Of a stretch of DNA of 7,181 nt, positions 1-6,785 are shown in pieces. Source of the stretch: Methyloglobulus sp. (GTDB lineage Bacteria; Pseudomonadota; Gammaproteobacteria; Methylococcales; Methylomonadaceae); assembly GCA_013140405.1 (NCBI GenBank), contig JABFSV010000083.1, forward strand, positions 1 through 7,181. Reading direction: 5' to 3'. The position numbers and the translations under genes were made by a program. Within the stretch, counting starts at the first letter, position 1. Each line of letters begins with the position of its first letter. The notes below the pieces were generated by a model. The model was not told the origin of the DNA and did not search any database. It saw only the letters and a program-made list of their open reading frames with translations.

Positions 1-1157
1 AAGTCGCCGTAAGTCCAGCTTAACGACACCTTGGCGTTATGGCCGTCAATGACGTAGTTAACTCCGCCTTCATAAGCTTCTCGGTCGGAACTGGTGCTGG
101 GCATGACGTTGGTATAACGGAAATAAGGTTGGAATTGGCCGATCCAGATTTTGTCGGGAATCAAATACATGCCGCTCACATCGAAGGCGTTGCCCTCAAA
201 CATGCTGAATCCGGCAGTGGGGAAGGCATCGCGTGTGGCCTGACTGTAACCGTTGCCTATGCCGTAGTTTTTGTACTCGCCGTTAAATGTGATTACACCT
301 TCATTGGGTAATACTTTTTCCAATAAGATGTCGGCACTGGTACCGCGAAAACTGCCGGAATCAAATGAAGTGCCCGCGCCATCTTCCTGGTATTGGTTGG
401 CAATGGCTACAGTCAGGATGTCGCCACCCTTGCCGTAATAAGTACCCGAAGTGTAATAGCCGGGATTTTTTTCGACTTCCCAAAAATTATAAGCAACGCG
501 TTGCGCGTACAGAATATTGTCATCCACATTCGCGCCGCCGCGTAGGCCACGAAAGAACCCGAAGGCATATTGCAAACGGCCATCAAATGCCGCCCCCCAG
601 AACGTCGCACCGTCATCCCGACCGAAGGAACCGGCGGACGTGCCGTCTGATTTGATGACGAGGTTATAGTCGGCAGATTCAAACGGCGTACCGGACGCAA
701 AGATGTTGTAAATCGCGCTGTAAAAAGGCCCGTTCATTTCCCGACGTTCCGCTGGCACTAACATCCGCCCCATCCACAGATTAATGTATGGGTTATATTC
801 AATCTTACCGATAGCATCCAGAATCCGCATCTCGCCGCCGTTGCTACAGGTTTGGCAGTCGGTGTTGAATTCCAGCTTGATGTATTTGTGGATTTGCGCG
901 TTCAGGTACAACCGGATGTTATCCAGCGCGAAGTCATTGCTCCACTGGCTGTTCCCAGGCGTTCCCGCCGAGTCCTCTTTGGCTTCAAAGCTGGTACGCA
1001 GGCCAGCGCCGATACTGACCCACTTGGTGTCATCGATTTTAAACGTTGCGCCGGCCTGGGTAAGTGGCGTGTAACTTATAGATGAGGCAAGCGCCAGCAT
1101 CATGGCTGGCATCTTCGATGATTGCCAGAATCTGGCTTGTATATAACTACTCTTCAT
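1..1157 (-). CDS. Outer-membrane porin, 3' end outside the window (partial)
   Basis: An uninterrupted frame runs from ATG at 1157 to the left edge, giving about 385 residues with the C-terminus missing. It begins MKSSYIQARFWQSS and has a hydrophobic stretch at about residues 16-32 ending in TPLTQA before GATFKID, so signal peptidase I cleavage near residue 35 is likely. The remainder alternates polar and hydrophobic residues and is rich in Gly, Asn, Tyr and Phe with many aromatic strand ends (for example IRLYLNAQIHKYIKLEF, INLWMGRMLVPAERREMNGP, FQPYFRYTN), as in porins of the phosphate-selective O/P type. It would form a beta-barrel for passive entry of small solutes. C101 and C104 (CQTC) may form a small disulfide loop. 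Start choice: AAGGGGA lies 7 nt upstream of ATG 1157; M16 is the alternative. It is divergent from the lipoprotein gene across a shared regulatory region. The barrel class is fairly secure; the substrate is unknown. A short-chain amide/urea porin is a guess from the nearby NCS1 sensor. Confidence 0.85.
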   Translation of the reverse strand, partial: MKSSYIQARFWQSSKMPAMMLALASSISYTPLTQAGATFKIDDTKWVSIGAGLRTSFEAKEDSAGTPGNSQWSNDFALDNIRLYLNAQIHKYIKLEFNTDCQTCSNGGEMRILDAIGKIEYNPYINLWMGRMLVPAERREMNGPFYSAIYNIFASGTPFESADYNLVIKSDGTSAGSFGRDDGATFWGAAFDGRLQYAFGFFRGLRGGANVDDNILYAQRVAYNFWEVEKNPGYYTSGTYYGKGGDILTVAIANQYQEDGAGTSFDSGSFRGTSADILLEKVLPNEGVITFNGEYKNYGIGNGYSQATRDAFPTAGFSMFEGNAFDVSGMYLIPDKIWIGQFQPYFRYTNVMPSTSSDREAYEGGVNYVIDGHNAKVSLSWTYGD

Positions 1158-1164
1158 GACATAT

Positions 1165-1171
1165 TCCCCTT
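1165..1171 (-). promoter_or_regulatory. Ribosome binding site of the porin gene
   Basis: On the minus strand AAGGGGA lies 7 nt before ATG 1157. It is a strong Shine-Dalgarno match and favours this start over the in-frame M16, even though it leaves a long n-region on the signal peptide. Confidence 0.7.
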
Positions 1172-1237
1172 AACTAAAACCTAAATGATCAGGCAACCGA
1201 TAAGCTAGCTGCACACAGCCTTGTTGGCTTCGGGGGA

Positions 1238-1267
1238 ATTATTTGGCTTTTTGCAACACGTCCACAA
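1238..1267 (-). promoter_or_regulatory. Possible sigma-70 promoter for the porin
   Basis: On the minus strand TTGTGG (1262-1267) and AATAAT (1238-1243) are separated by 18 bp. The -10 box matches 5 of 6 positions of TATAAT, while the -35 box keeps only TTG. The predicted start point near 1231 would give a leader of about 74 nt. The weak -35 box and the palindromic element immediately upstream (1270-1297) would fit an activator-dependent promoter. This is a pattern match only. Confidence 0.28.
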
Positions 1268-1269
1268 TG

Positions 1270-1297
1270 CGTCAAATGACTCATCAGTCAAATGACG
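1270..1297. promoter_or_regulatory. 28-bp operator-like palindrome with a tandem repeat
   Basis: The 10-mer GTCAAATGAC occurs twice, at 1271-1280 and 1287-1296, as direct repeats 16 bp apart. Each copy is itself a GTCA-AA-TGAC palindrome. The whole 28-bp segment is also palindromic: its two 14-bp halves agree at 11 of 14 positions as inverted repeats. It therefore holds four GTCA/TGAC half-sites. It lies between the divergent porin and lipoprotein genes, overlapping the candidate -35 box of the lipoprotein and abutting that of the porin. This is the layout of a binding site for a dimeric or tetrameric regulator acting on both promoters. The regulator is unknown; the LuxR-type regulator encoded in this window is one candidate. 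Confidence 0.55.
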
Positions 1298-1320
1298 TAT
1301 AGGGCGATCGACGGTATTAT
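1292..1320 (+). promoter_or_regulatory. Candidate sigma-70 promoter of the lipoprotein gene
   Basis: ATGACG (1292-1297, 4 of 6 against TTGACA) is followed after 17 bp by TATTAT (1315-1320, 5 of 6 against TATAAT). The predicted start point is near 1327, giving a leader of about 37 nt. The -35 box lies inside the right half of the 28-bp palindrome, so a protein bound there would probably block RNA polymerase. Confidence 0.42.
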
Positions 1321-1363
1321 TTTATGATGAACACCAAAAATCAGCGGTCAGGAATGGTGTCGG

Positions 1364-2161
1364 ATGAACAGGGTAAACGGACGGTTAAGTGTTATTGTTT
1401 CAGCGATTTGTGGCTTGTCTGCCTGCGCCAGCAGCCAAGTCAAAACCGGCCTGCCGCTGGAGTTGAGCAACGCAAGCGGAATTGAATTATCGGTCGAGGC
1501 CGATAATCCGACTCTGCAAACCGATACAATCAAGCAACAAGTCGGAAAAAATTTGGCGGATTGGGCTTATCCCATTGCTCCCAAGATCAAATTGCCAGCC
1601 AGCCATACCATGACGATTCTGATCGGAACTCCCGAACATGGCAGTACGCCCGCCGGTTTTTCCTTCAGCTTGGGTAATTCCGACCCGCGTGCGCTGGGTT
1701 TCCAAAAAGCCGATGTAGTGCCCATCACCTGCCAGTTAACTGCGCTCAACCAATTGGAACAAAGCGCGGAGTTGAATATGGGCTTTAGCGATAGCGCGGT
1801 TATTGGCTCTAATCCAAACCTGAATGAACTAGCCGACCATGCCAGCACGGTATGTTTTAATTTATTGAAGGAAGTTAACTGGCCAGTTAACAACAATGCT
1901 AACGATGTCAAGCCAAGCAAAAATAGTTGGATGCCGGAAATTCGTATCGAACAAGAGCAGCCTGCTGGCGTTACAGAAGTAAAACCAGCGGCTAAACATT
2001 CTGTGGAACCAGCAACAGTGCCTGTGCAGGAAACTCAAAAAAAGCAGGAATTAGAATCCAGTCCCGTCACCAAGGAAATCAATAAAGAGGGGCGAAAAGT
2101 TTATATCATTCATAACCAGGGCAATCCCATTACCTTTAAGTTCGGGCATGAACGCAAATAA
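1364..2161 (+). CDS. Uncharacterised outer-envelope lipoprotein
   Basis: This encodes a 265-residue protein that I do not recognise as a named family. The N-terminus has basic residues (R3, R7), a hydrophobic stretch, and the lipobox L18-S19-A20-C21, so it should be lipidated at C21. A22 at +2 is not an inner-membrane retention signal, which points to the outer membrane. A mixed globular part spans about residues 35-175 and contains two cysteines (C123, C164) that could pair in the periplasm. It is followed by a low-complexity Glu/Lys/Gln/Pro/Val linker (about 190-243), then a compact basic C-terminus with IIHNQGNPITFKFGHERK, which looks like a conserved tail. ATG 1364 is the first in-frame start after the TGA at 1328; AGGA at 1350-1353 is a modest ribosome binding site 10 nt upstream. 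It is divergent from the porin and convergent with the regulator gene. Function unknown; a role with the porin is possible only from position. Confidence 0.8.
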   Translation: MNRVNGRLSVIVSAICGLSACASSQVKTGLPLELSNASGIELSVEADNPTLQTDTIKQQVGKNLADWAYPIAPKIKLPASHTMTILIGTPEHGSTPAGFSFSLGNSDPRALGFQKADVVPITCQLTALNQLEQSAELNMGFSDSAVIGSNPNLNELADHASTVCFNLLKEVNWPVNNNANDVKPSKNSWMPEIRIEQEQPAGVTEVKPAAKHSVEPATVPVQETQKKQELESSPVTKEINKEGRKVYIIHNQGNPITFKFGHERK

Positions 2162-2187
2162 TACTGTGTACTAAGCACCTAAAGATA

Positions 2188-2206
2188 ATTTATTAAAATA
2201 ATAAAT
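2188..2206. terminator. AT-rich dyad between convergent genes, possible weak terminator
   Basis: ATTTATT (2188-2194) and AATAAAT (2200-2206) form a perfect 7-bp inverted repeat around a 5-nt loop, 26 bp after the lipoprotein stop. The stem has no G or C, so it would be a weak hairpin. No classical GC stem with a T-tract is visible for either gene in the 159-bp convergent gap 2162-2320, which otherwise holds nothing I can identify. Confidence 0.22.
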
Positions 2207-2320
2207 CAATGATTTGAATTGTTTTTATGCAGAAATAATTTGGTTCAAGTGCTTACCAGCTTGGAGTATCTCTACACATTTTTTTGACCTATTCTTGAAA
2301 TATAGCCAGAAAAAATTGTA

Positions 2321-3271
2321 TTACTCTATTTCGGTCTTGAATTTTCCGGTCTTTTGCAAGACCATCGAGACGGCCGCAGCGCGGGTGACGACACCCAGTT
2401 TTTCAAAAATATGTTCCAGGTGCTTGTTAATGGTGCGCGGACTGGTGCCGAGAATAAGCCCCATTTCCTTATTGGTCTTGCCGCGCGAAATCCACATCAG
2501 GATTTCCGCCTCCCGAAAAGTCAGGCTTAACGAATGCCGTAAAAACTCCAGATCCCAATCTTTGGAGTGTTTTTCCATCAAAAGTAAATATTCACCGGTA
2601 TGCTGACAAAGCGTCCGCTTTATCGAAAAATGTACGCCTTGATGATGGGTTTCAAAATTCGTTGATTCTTCCTTTTGTTCAAAGAATGGCTGGCATTGCA
2701 GCCAACTTGCCAATGTGACCGGTAAAACTTCACCGACTAGTACTGGATTACTTGCCCCTGTCCGCTTGGCATACTCAGACAACCAATTTTTACCCGATTC
2801 CGGCAACCAGGTAATCCGGCCTTCTTTGCTTACGGTCATGACAGCAAACGGGCTGTTGTTCAACGCCATTTCCGCGCGCTGAAAATTAAAGGCTTGCTTA
2901 AGGTGCGATTCTACCCTCGCTAACACTTCGGGTGGACTAATCGGTTTAACTAGGTAATCGACCGCCCCCTCGTTGAAGCCGCGCAACAAATCATCCAGCT
3001 CTCCCAGTGCTGTCATGAATAAGACCGGGATTGCAGCAGTGTGTGGATTTACCTTTAGCTGTTTGCAGGTTTCAAACCCATCAACACCAGGCATCATCAC
3101 ATCCAATAAAATAATGTCGGGGCGTAAATAACAGATTTGCTCCAGCGCGGAAAAGCCATCGGTTGCCACCAACACCCGATAACCGGCCTCAGAAAGCGTG
3201 TCTGACAGAAGTGCCAGATTGTCTGGGATATCGTCAACAATCATGACGACAGGCTCAAAAATAGTAGTCAT
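2321..3271 (-). CDS. LuxR-family response regulator (receiver, PAS-like middle, HTH)
   Basis: This encodes a 316-residue DNA-binding response regulator. The receiver domain (about residues 8-122) has the acidic pair D13/D14, the phospho-acceptor D57 in IILLDVMMPG, T87 in LFMTA and K109 followed by P110, so all catalytic positions are intact. A middle segment (about 129-240) begins with a helix and AEMALNNSPFAVMTVSKEGR, which resembles the start of a PAS domain; simple LuxR regulators of about 210 residues lack it. The C-terminal LuxR/GerE helix-turn-helix (about 246-306) contains LTFREAEILMWISRGKTNKE and SPRTINKHLEHIFEKLGV. ATG 3271 lies 5 nt after the stop of the kinase gene, so the two are co-transcribed and probably translationally coupled. 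It is the evident partner of that kinase. Its target promoters are unknown; the porin/lipoprotein intergenic region is a candidate. Confidence 0.93.
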   Translation of the reverse strand: MTTIFEPVVMIVDDIPDNLALLSDTLSEAGYRVLVATDGFSALEQICYLRPDIILLDVMMPGVDGFETCKQLKVNPHTAAIPVLFMTALGELDDLLRGFNEGAVDYLVKPISPPEVLARVESHLKQAFNFQRAEMALNNSPFAVMTVSKEGRITWLPESGKNWLSEYAKRTGASNPVLVGEVLPVTLASWLQCQPFFEQKEESTNFETHHQGVHFSIKRTLCQHTGEYLLLMEKHSKDWDLEFLRHSLSLTFREAEILMWISRGKTNKEMGLILGTSPRTINKHLEHIFEKLGVVTRAAAVSMVLQKTGKFKTEIE

Positions 3272-3276
3272 GGTTG

Positions 3277-6200
3277 TTAAATAACCCCCTGGGTGCTTTT
3301 CATCAGTAGCCTGAGTTCCGTCAGACGGAACCCGGTACTCAGCGTTTGTAGTTGTTGTATGACTGCCGCATGTTCCGGGAACAATTGTTCCAGCTCTTTC
3401 AAATAACGGTTTAGGCCGATCAGGTCACCGATACGGATAAAACGGTTTGATTCCTGCAATATGTCTTCGGGCAAAAGCAAGACCTGAGCCTGGTCGATTT
3501 TTTGCGTGGTTTTTACAGCATGCTCAGGGTAAGTCCAGGTTAAATCCAAGTGTAATTTAAGCTTACTGAGTAATTCTGGTACATGCAGCGGCTTGGCCAG
3601 AAAATCGTTGCAGCCAGAGTTGATCGCATTAACCCGTTCGGTGGCGTAGGCATTCGCGCTCAGGACAATAATAGGTTGGCGATGATTAGTTTGTCGCAAA
3701 TGTTGCGCAATCTGGAAGCCATCGGTTTCAGGCATACTTAAGTCAAGCAGCAACAAATCAATCTCATGTTGCGTCAAGACTTGCAGACAGGTTTGCAGGC
3801 TATCGGCTTCATAGATGGCAAAATCCAGCGGCTCTAGCACTGCCCTGATCAATTGCCGATGGTCGATTTGGTCATCGACACAAAGCAATGCACGTTTAGC
3901 TCCAGTATAACCTGTTATGGCCTGTTGCCTTATCGGTTCCTGGGCATCGCCCGCATTGGCAAGATACAGTTTGACCGTAAAGGTCGAGCCCTCGCCCACT
4001 CTGCTACAGACCGAAAGCTCCCCGCCCATCAATTCCGTCAGAACCTTACTGATCGTAAGACCGAGACCGCTGCCAGAGATAATGCTTTCCTGAGCCAGTT
4101 GGGTAAAAGGCTGAAAGATATTTTCCAGTTGCTTATCGTCAATACCCAGCCCAGTGTCCTTGATTTGAAAAGTCGCTACCCCGCAACTGTAACTGATGCC
4201 GAATAGGATTTCACCGTGGCTGGTAAATTTGACTGCATTGCCTAACAGATTAATCAAAATCTGCCCGACCCGCTTTTCATCAGCACGGACATGCTTTGGC
4301 AAGGTATTGTGAATCTGGCAGCGAAAATTCAAACCTTTGGTATCGGCTTGCGGTTTAAACACATCCTGCAGGTGATCTATAAAATGGGGAAAGTCGATAA
4401 TGTCGCGGTTGAACTCGAACTTGCAGGCTTCGATTCGGGCAATGTCCAGGATATCTTCAATTAACGAGGATAAATGTTCGCCGCTCCGTTTCAAGATACT
4501 GACCGCCTGCCGCCGGTGCTGCGGAATCGCCGGGTCGTTCTGCAAGATGTAGGTATAACCGATGATGCTGTTCAACGGTGTGCGGATTTCATGGCTCATA
4601 TTACTTAAAAAGCGGCTTTTGGCGATATTCGCCCGATCCGCCGCTTTGGTGGCCTCTTTGAGTTTGGTATCGGTTTTTTTGTGTTCCTCAATTTCCATCA
4701 ACAGCCGTTCGGTTTGCTTATTGATTTCTTCGCGCGCCACCCGGCGGCTTTCGTCATTCAAAATCAACCACCAGGTACACAAACCGATAAACACCAATAA
4801 GGAGGTATACACCTTAATGAAGTTATTCTGCAAAATCCGAAATGACAGTAGGTCGTGTTGCGCCGCCAGTAAATCCTGATAATAAATAATGCCCACGAAC
4901 AGACTACTTAGCAGTCCTAGAAAAATAAAAAGAAAGAAATAGCGGATCAGCCTTAATTTTTGGTTGATCGCCCAGGATCCGGGTGGACAAATTTGCGCCA
5001 GTTTAAGCAGGTAATCTTCCAGCCGGTAACCAGGCTTGCAAGCATCCATGCAGTTTGAGTCAAGGCTACAACATAAAGAACAGATATTGCCACCATAGTA
5101 AGGGCAATAAGCCATGTCTTCTTGCTCAAACTGGTTGACACAAATACTGCACTGGCATTGCCCTTTGTGCAAAGCATGGCTGCGTGTCAGGTAGCGTTTG
5201 CGTCCGTACCAAAACGCAAACAAGGGCACCAGAACAAAAGCTAGACCTAGGGAAATGAAGGCGGAAAACGCTTTGGCGTAAACGCCGAACCAGCCCAAAT
5301 AAGCCGATATGGAGATTATCGACGCACACAGGGTTGCAAGCGTGCCGACCGGATTTAAATCGGGCAAATAGGCACGTTTGAACTCCACCCGTTTTGGGCT
5401 TAAGCCTAGGGGTTTATTGATTAACAAGTCAGCGGCAACCGCACTGATCCAAGCAATTGAAATATTGGAAAACAACCCAAGCACTTTTTCCAACGCGCTG
5501 AATACACCGAACTCCATCAATAGCAAGGCAATCGAGACATTGAAGAACAGCCAGATCACACGCCCTGGATGACTGTGGGTAACCCGCGAAAAAAAGTTCG
5601 ACCAGGCCAATGAGCCCGTGTAGGCGTTGGTCACATTGATTTTGACTTGGGAAATCACCACAAACAATGTGGTAGCCGCCAATGCGGTGTTGTTGTTTTC
5701 AAAAATGCCCTCGAAAGCGATGAGATACATCTGGGTCGGCTCATGGGCGTGTAGTGCCGGAATGCCGTGCCGTATTGCCAAATGCGCTAGAAAAGCGCCA
5801 CCCAATTGCCGGCACATGCCGAAGATTATCCAGCCAGGGCCCGCCATTAAAGTGGCGCACCACCAACTCCAGCGGTTTTTTTTGGTCAAATCCGGCATGA
5901 ATCTAAGAAAATCGACCTGTTCACCAATCTGGGCAACCATGGAAAATGCCACCGTGCTGGCCGAACCAAACAATAACCAGTCAAAACCCTGACCACTTTG
6001 GGCAATACCCCAATAAGCCTGCGCCGTCAATAACCCTTCCGGTTCCCGAATAAACACGCCAATGTAAGGCACGATCAGCAAAATAAGCCAAATCGGCTGC
6101 GTCCAAAGCTGCATCCGGCTGATGGTGGTGATGCCGAAAGTAACCAGCGGAATTACAATCAATGCGCTGATGACATGGGCAAAAGCCAATGGAATCTGAA

Positions 6201-6582
6201 AATACAACTCAAGTGCTAGCGACATAATCGACGCCTCGAGCGCAAACAAGGTAAAAGTGAACGAGGCGTAAATCAGCGAAGTGAGCGTGGAGCCGATATA
6301 GCCGAACCCGGCGCTGCGCGTGAGCAAATCAATGTCGATGTGATAACGGGCTGCATAATAACTCACTGGCAAGCCGGTAATAAAAATCACCAGGCCAACC
6401 GCCAAAATTGCCCAGACGGCGTTGGTAAAGCCGTAATTAATCGTCAAAAAACCACCAATCGCTTCCAAGATAAGAAACGATGTTGAGCCTAAGGCCGTGT
6501 TCGCGACTTGAAATACTGACCATTTTCGGAATGACTTCGGCGCATAACGTAGCGCGTAGTCTTCCATAGTCTCATCGGCCAC
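3277..6582 (-). CDS. NCS1 transporter-hybrid histidine kinase fusion sensor
   Basis: This 1101-residue protein joins a transporter to a kinase. Residues about 15-465 form a full-length NCS1 symporter-like module of roughly 12 membrane segments, with NCS1-like stretches VANTALGS, DIDLLTRSAGFGYIGS, ALEASIMSLAL and INVTNAYTGSLAWSNF. A cysteine cluster follows (C476, C478, C481, C493, C501, C504, C505, C511, C515), then two membrane helices (about 546-567 and 588-609) and a charged coiled-coil linker (about 610-655). The kinase core has the H box SNMSHEIRTPLN (H664), N box NLLGNAVKF (N782), G1 DTGLGI and G2 GSGLGL. A receiver (about 897-1010) has D903/D904, phospho-acceptor D947, S975 and K997. 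A helical tail without a named domain ends the protein. It probably senses a solute such as a nucleobase, hydantoin or related nitrogen compound in the inner membrane and signals to the adjacent LuxR regulator. The start is uncertain: GTG 6582 has no clear ribosome binding site, and ATG 6567 (M6), with GGGTGG 11 nt upstream, is equally plausible. The architecture resembles CbrA, where an SLC5 transporter is fused to a kinase. Confidence 0.93.
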   Translation of the reverse strand: MADETMEDYALRYAPKSFRKWSVFQVANTALGSTSFLILEAIGGFLTINYGFTNAVWAILAVGLVIFITGLPVSYYAARYHIDIDLLTRSAGFGYIGSTLTSLIYASFTFTLFALEASIMSLALELYFQIPLAFAHVISALIVIPLVTFGITTISRMQLWTQPIWLILLIVPYIGVFIREPEGLLTAQAYWGIAQSGQGFDWLLFGSASTVAFSMVAQIGEQVDFLRFMPDLTKKNRWSWWCATLMAGPGWIIFGMCRQLGGAFLAHLAIRHGIPALHAHEPTQMYLIAFEGIFENNNTALAATTLFVVISQVKINVTNAYTGSLAWSNFFSRVTHSHPGRVIWLFFNVSIALLLMEFGVFSALEKVLGLFSNISIAWISAVAADLLINKPLGLSPKRVEFKRAYLPDLNPVGTLATLCASIISISAYLGWFGVYAKAFSAFISLGLAFVLVPLFAFWYGRKRYLTRSHALHKGQCQCSICVNQFEQEDMAYCPYYGGNICSLCCSLDSNCMDACKPGYRLEDYLLKLAQICPPGSWAINQKLRLIRYFFLFIFLGLLSSLFVGIIYYQDLLAAQHDLLSFRILQNNFIKVYTSLLVFIGLCTWWLILNDESRRVAREEINKQTERLLMEIEEHKKTDTKLKEATKAADRANIAKSRFLSNMSHEIRTPLNSIIGYTYILQNDPAIPQHRRQAVSILKRSGEHLSSLIEDILDIARIEACKFEFNRDIIDFPHFIDHLQDVFKPQADTKGLNFRCQIHNTLPKHVRADEKRVGQILINLLGNAVKFTSHGEILFGISYSCGVATFQIKDTGLGIDDKQLENIFQPFTQLAQESIISGSGLGLTISKVLTELMGGELSVCSRVGEGSTFTVKLYLANAGDAQEPIRQQAITGYTGAKRALLCVDDQIDHRQLIRAVLEPLDFAIYEADSLQTCLQVLTQHEIDLLLLDLSMPETDGFQIAQHLRQTNHRQPIIVLSANAYATERVNAINSGCNDFLAKPLHVPELLSKLKLHLDLTWTYPEHAVKTTQKIDQAQVLLLPEDILQESNRFIRIGDLIGLNRYLKELEQLFPEHAAVIQQLQTLSTGFRLTELRLLMKSTQGVI
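3285..3290 (-). promoter_or_regulatory. Shine-Dalgarno-like site of the response regulator, inside the kinase gene
   Basis: On the minus strand AGGGGG lies within the last codons of the kinase gene, 13 nt before ATG 3271. The spacing is longer than usual. With only 5 nt between the genes, the regulator is probably translated by ribosomes finishing the kinase. Confidence 0.4.
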
Positions 6583-6662
6583 CCAAGTGTTATAGTCGCG
6601 GCGGTTTGTGGAAATATTCTGGCGGATAAGGTTAAGTTATTGTTAGTATCTCCATTACATGC

Positions 6663-6678
6663 AGCAATAAACAGGCCA
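6663..6678 (-). promoter_or_regulatory. Candidate sigma-54 (-24/-12) promoter of the sensor-regulator operon
   Basis: On the minus strand TGGCCTGTTTATTGCT carries TGGC and TTGCT with the invariant GG and GC separated by exactly 10 nt, as in the RpoN consensus TGGCACG-N4-TTGCW. The predicted start point is near 6652, giving a leader of about 70 nt before GTG 6582. Orientation and distance both suit the kinase-regulator operon. If real, transcription requires an enhancer-binding activator upstream. Confidence 0.5.
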
Positions 6679-6749
6679 CTTTAGAGATAAGCAAAGTTAT
6701 TTATATACAGGTACTTACCCGCCAGCCGATGGTAGGCTAAATTTTTAAT

Positions 6750-6785
6750 GCTTATATTTGGTGCACACTTGCACCAAATATAAGC
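6750..6785. repeat. Perfect 16-bp inverted repeat with a 4-nt loop
   Basis: GCTTATATTTGGTGCA (6750-6765) and its exact reverse complement (6770-6785) flank CACT. The structure extends imperfectly outward: GATGG-tagg-CTAA at 6728-6740 pairs with TTAGCCATC at 6807-6815 apart from a 4-nt insertion. The full element thus spans about 90 bp. No T-tract follows on either strand, so it is not an ordinary intrinsic terminator. Its centre lies about 115 bp upstream of the predicted sigma-54 start point, where enhancer sites usually lie. Alternatives are a hairpin-type intergenic repeat or a small non-autonomous mobile element. Confidence 0.8.

Noticed and set aside
39..1085. Plus-strand open frames at 39-311, 365-655, 784-1074 and 852-1085, and the minus-strand frame 413-700
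   Set aside because: All lie over the porin frame in other frames or strands, and the translations are low-quality. The minus-strand porin frame is continuous for 1157 bases with a signal peptide and barrel pattern.
2214..2606. Plus-strand 130-codon open frame
   Set aside because: It overlaps the HTH coding region of the response regulator on the opposite strand and has no ribosome binding site or domain signal.
3853..5992. Plus-strand open frames (3853-4206, 4562-4879, 5378-5572, 5627-5992) and short minus-strand frames within the kinase gene
   Set aside because: These are shadows of the 1101-residue sensor, whose domains are intact throughout.
6589..6594. TATAAC as a sigma-70 -10 box for the sensor gene
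   Set aside because: It would put the start point at about 6582, on the GTG itself, and the facing -35 region (ATATTT) is poor. The sigma-54 signature upstream is a better match.
6760..6775. NtrC-binding site in the long dyad (GGTGCA...TGCACC)
   Set aside because: NtrC sites read GCAC-N7-GTGC; here the half-sites are in the opposite order with 6 nt between GTGC and GCAC, so the canonical site is absent even though the position suits an enhancer.
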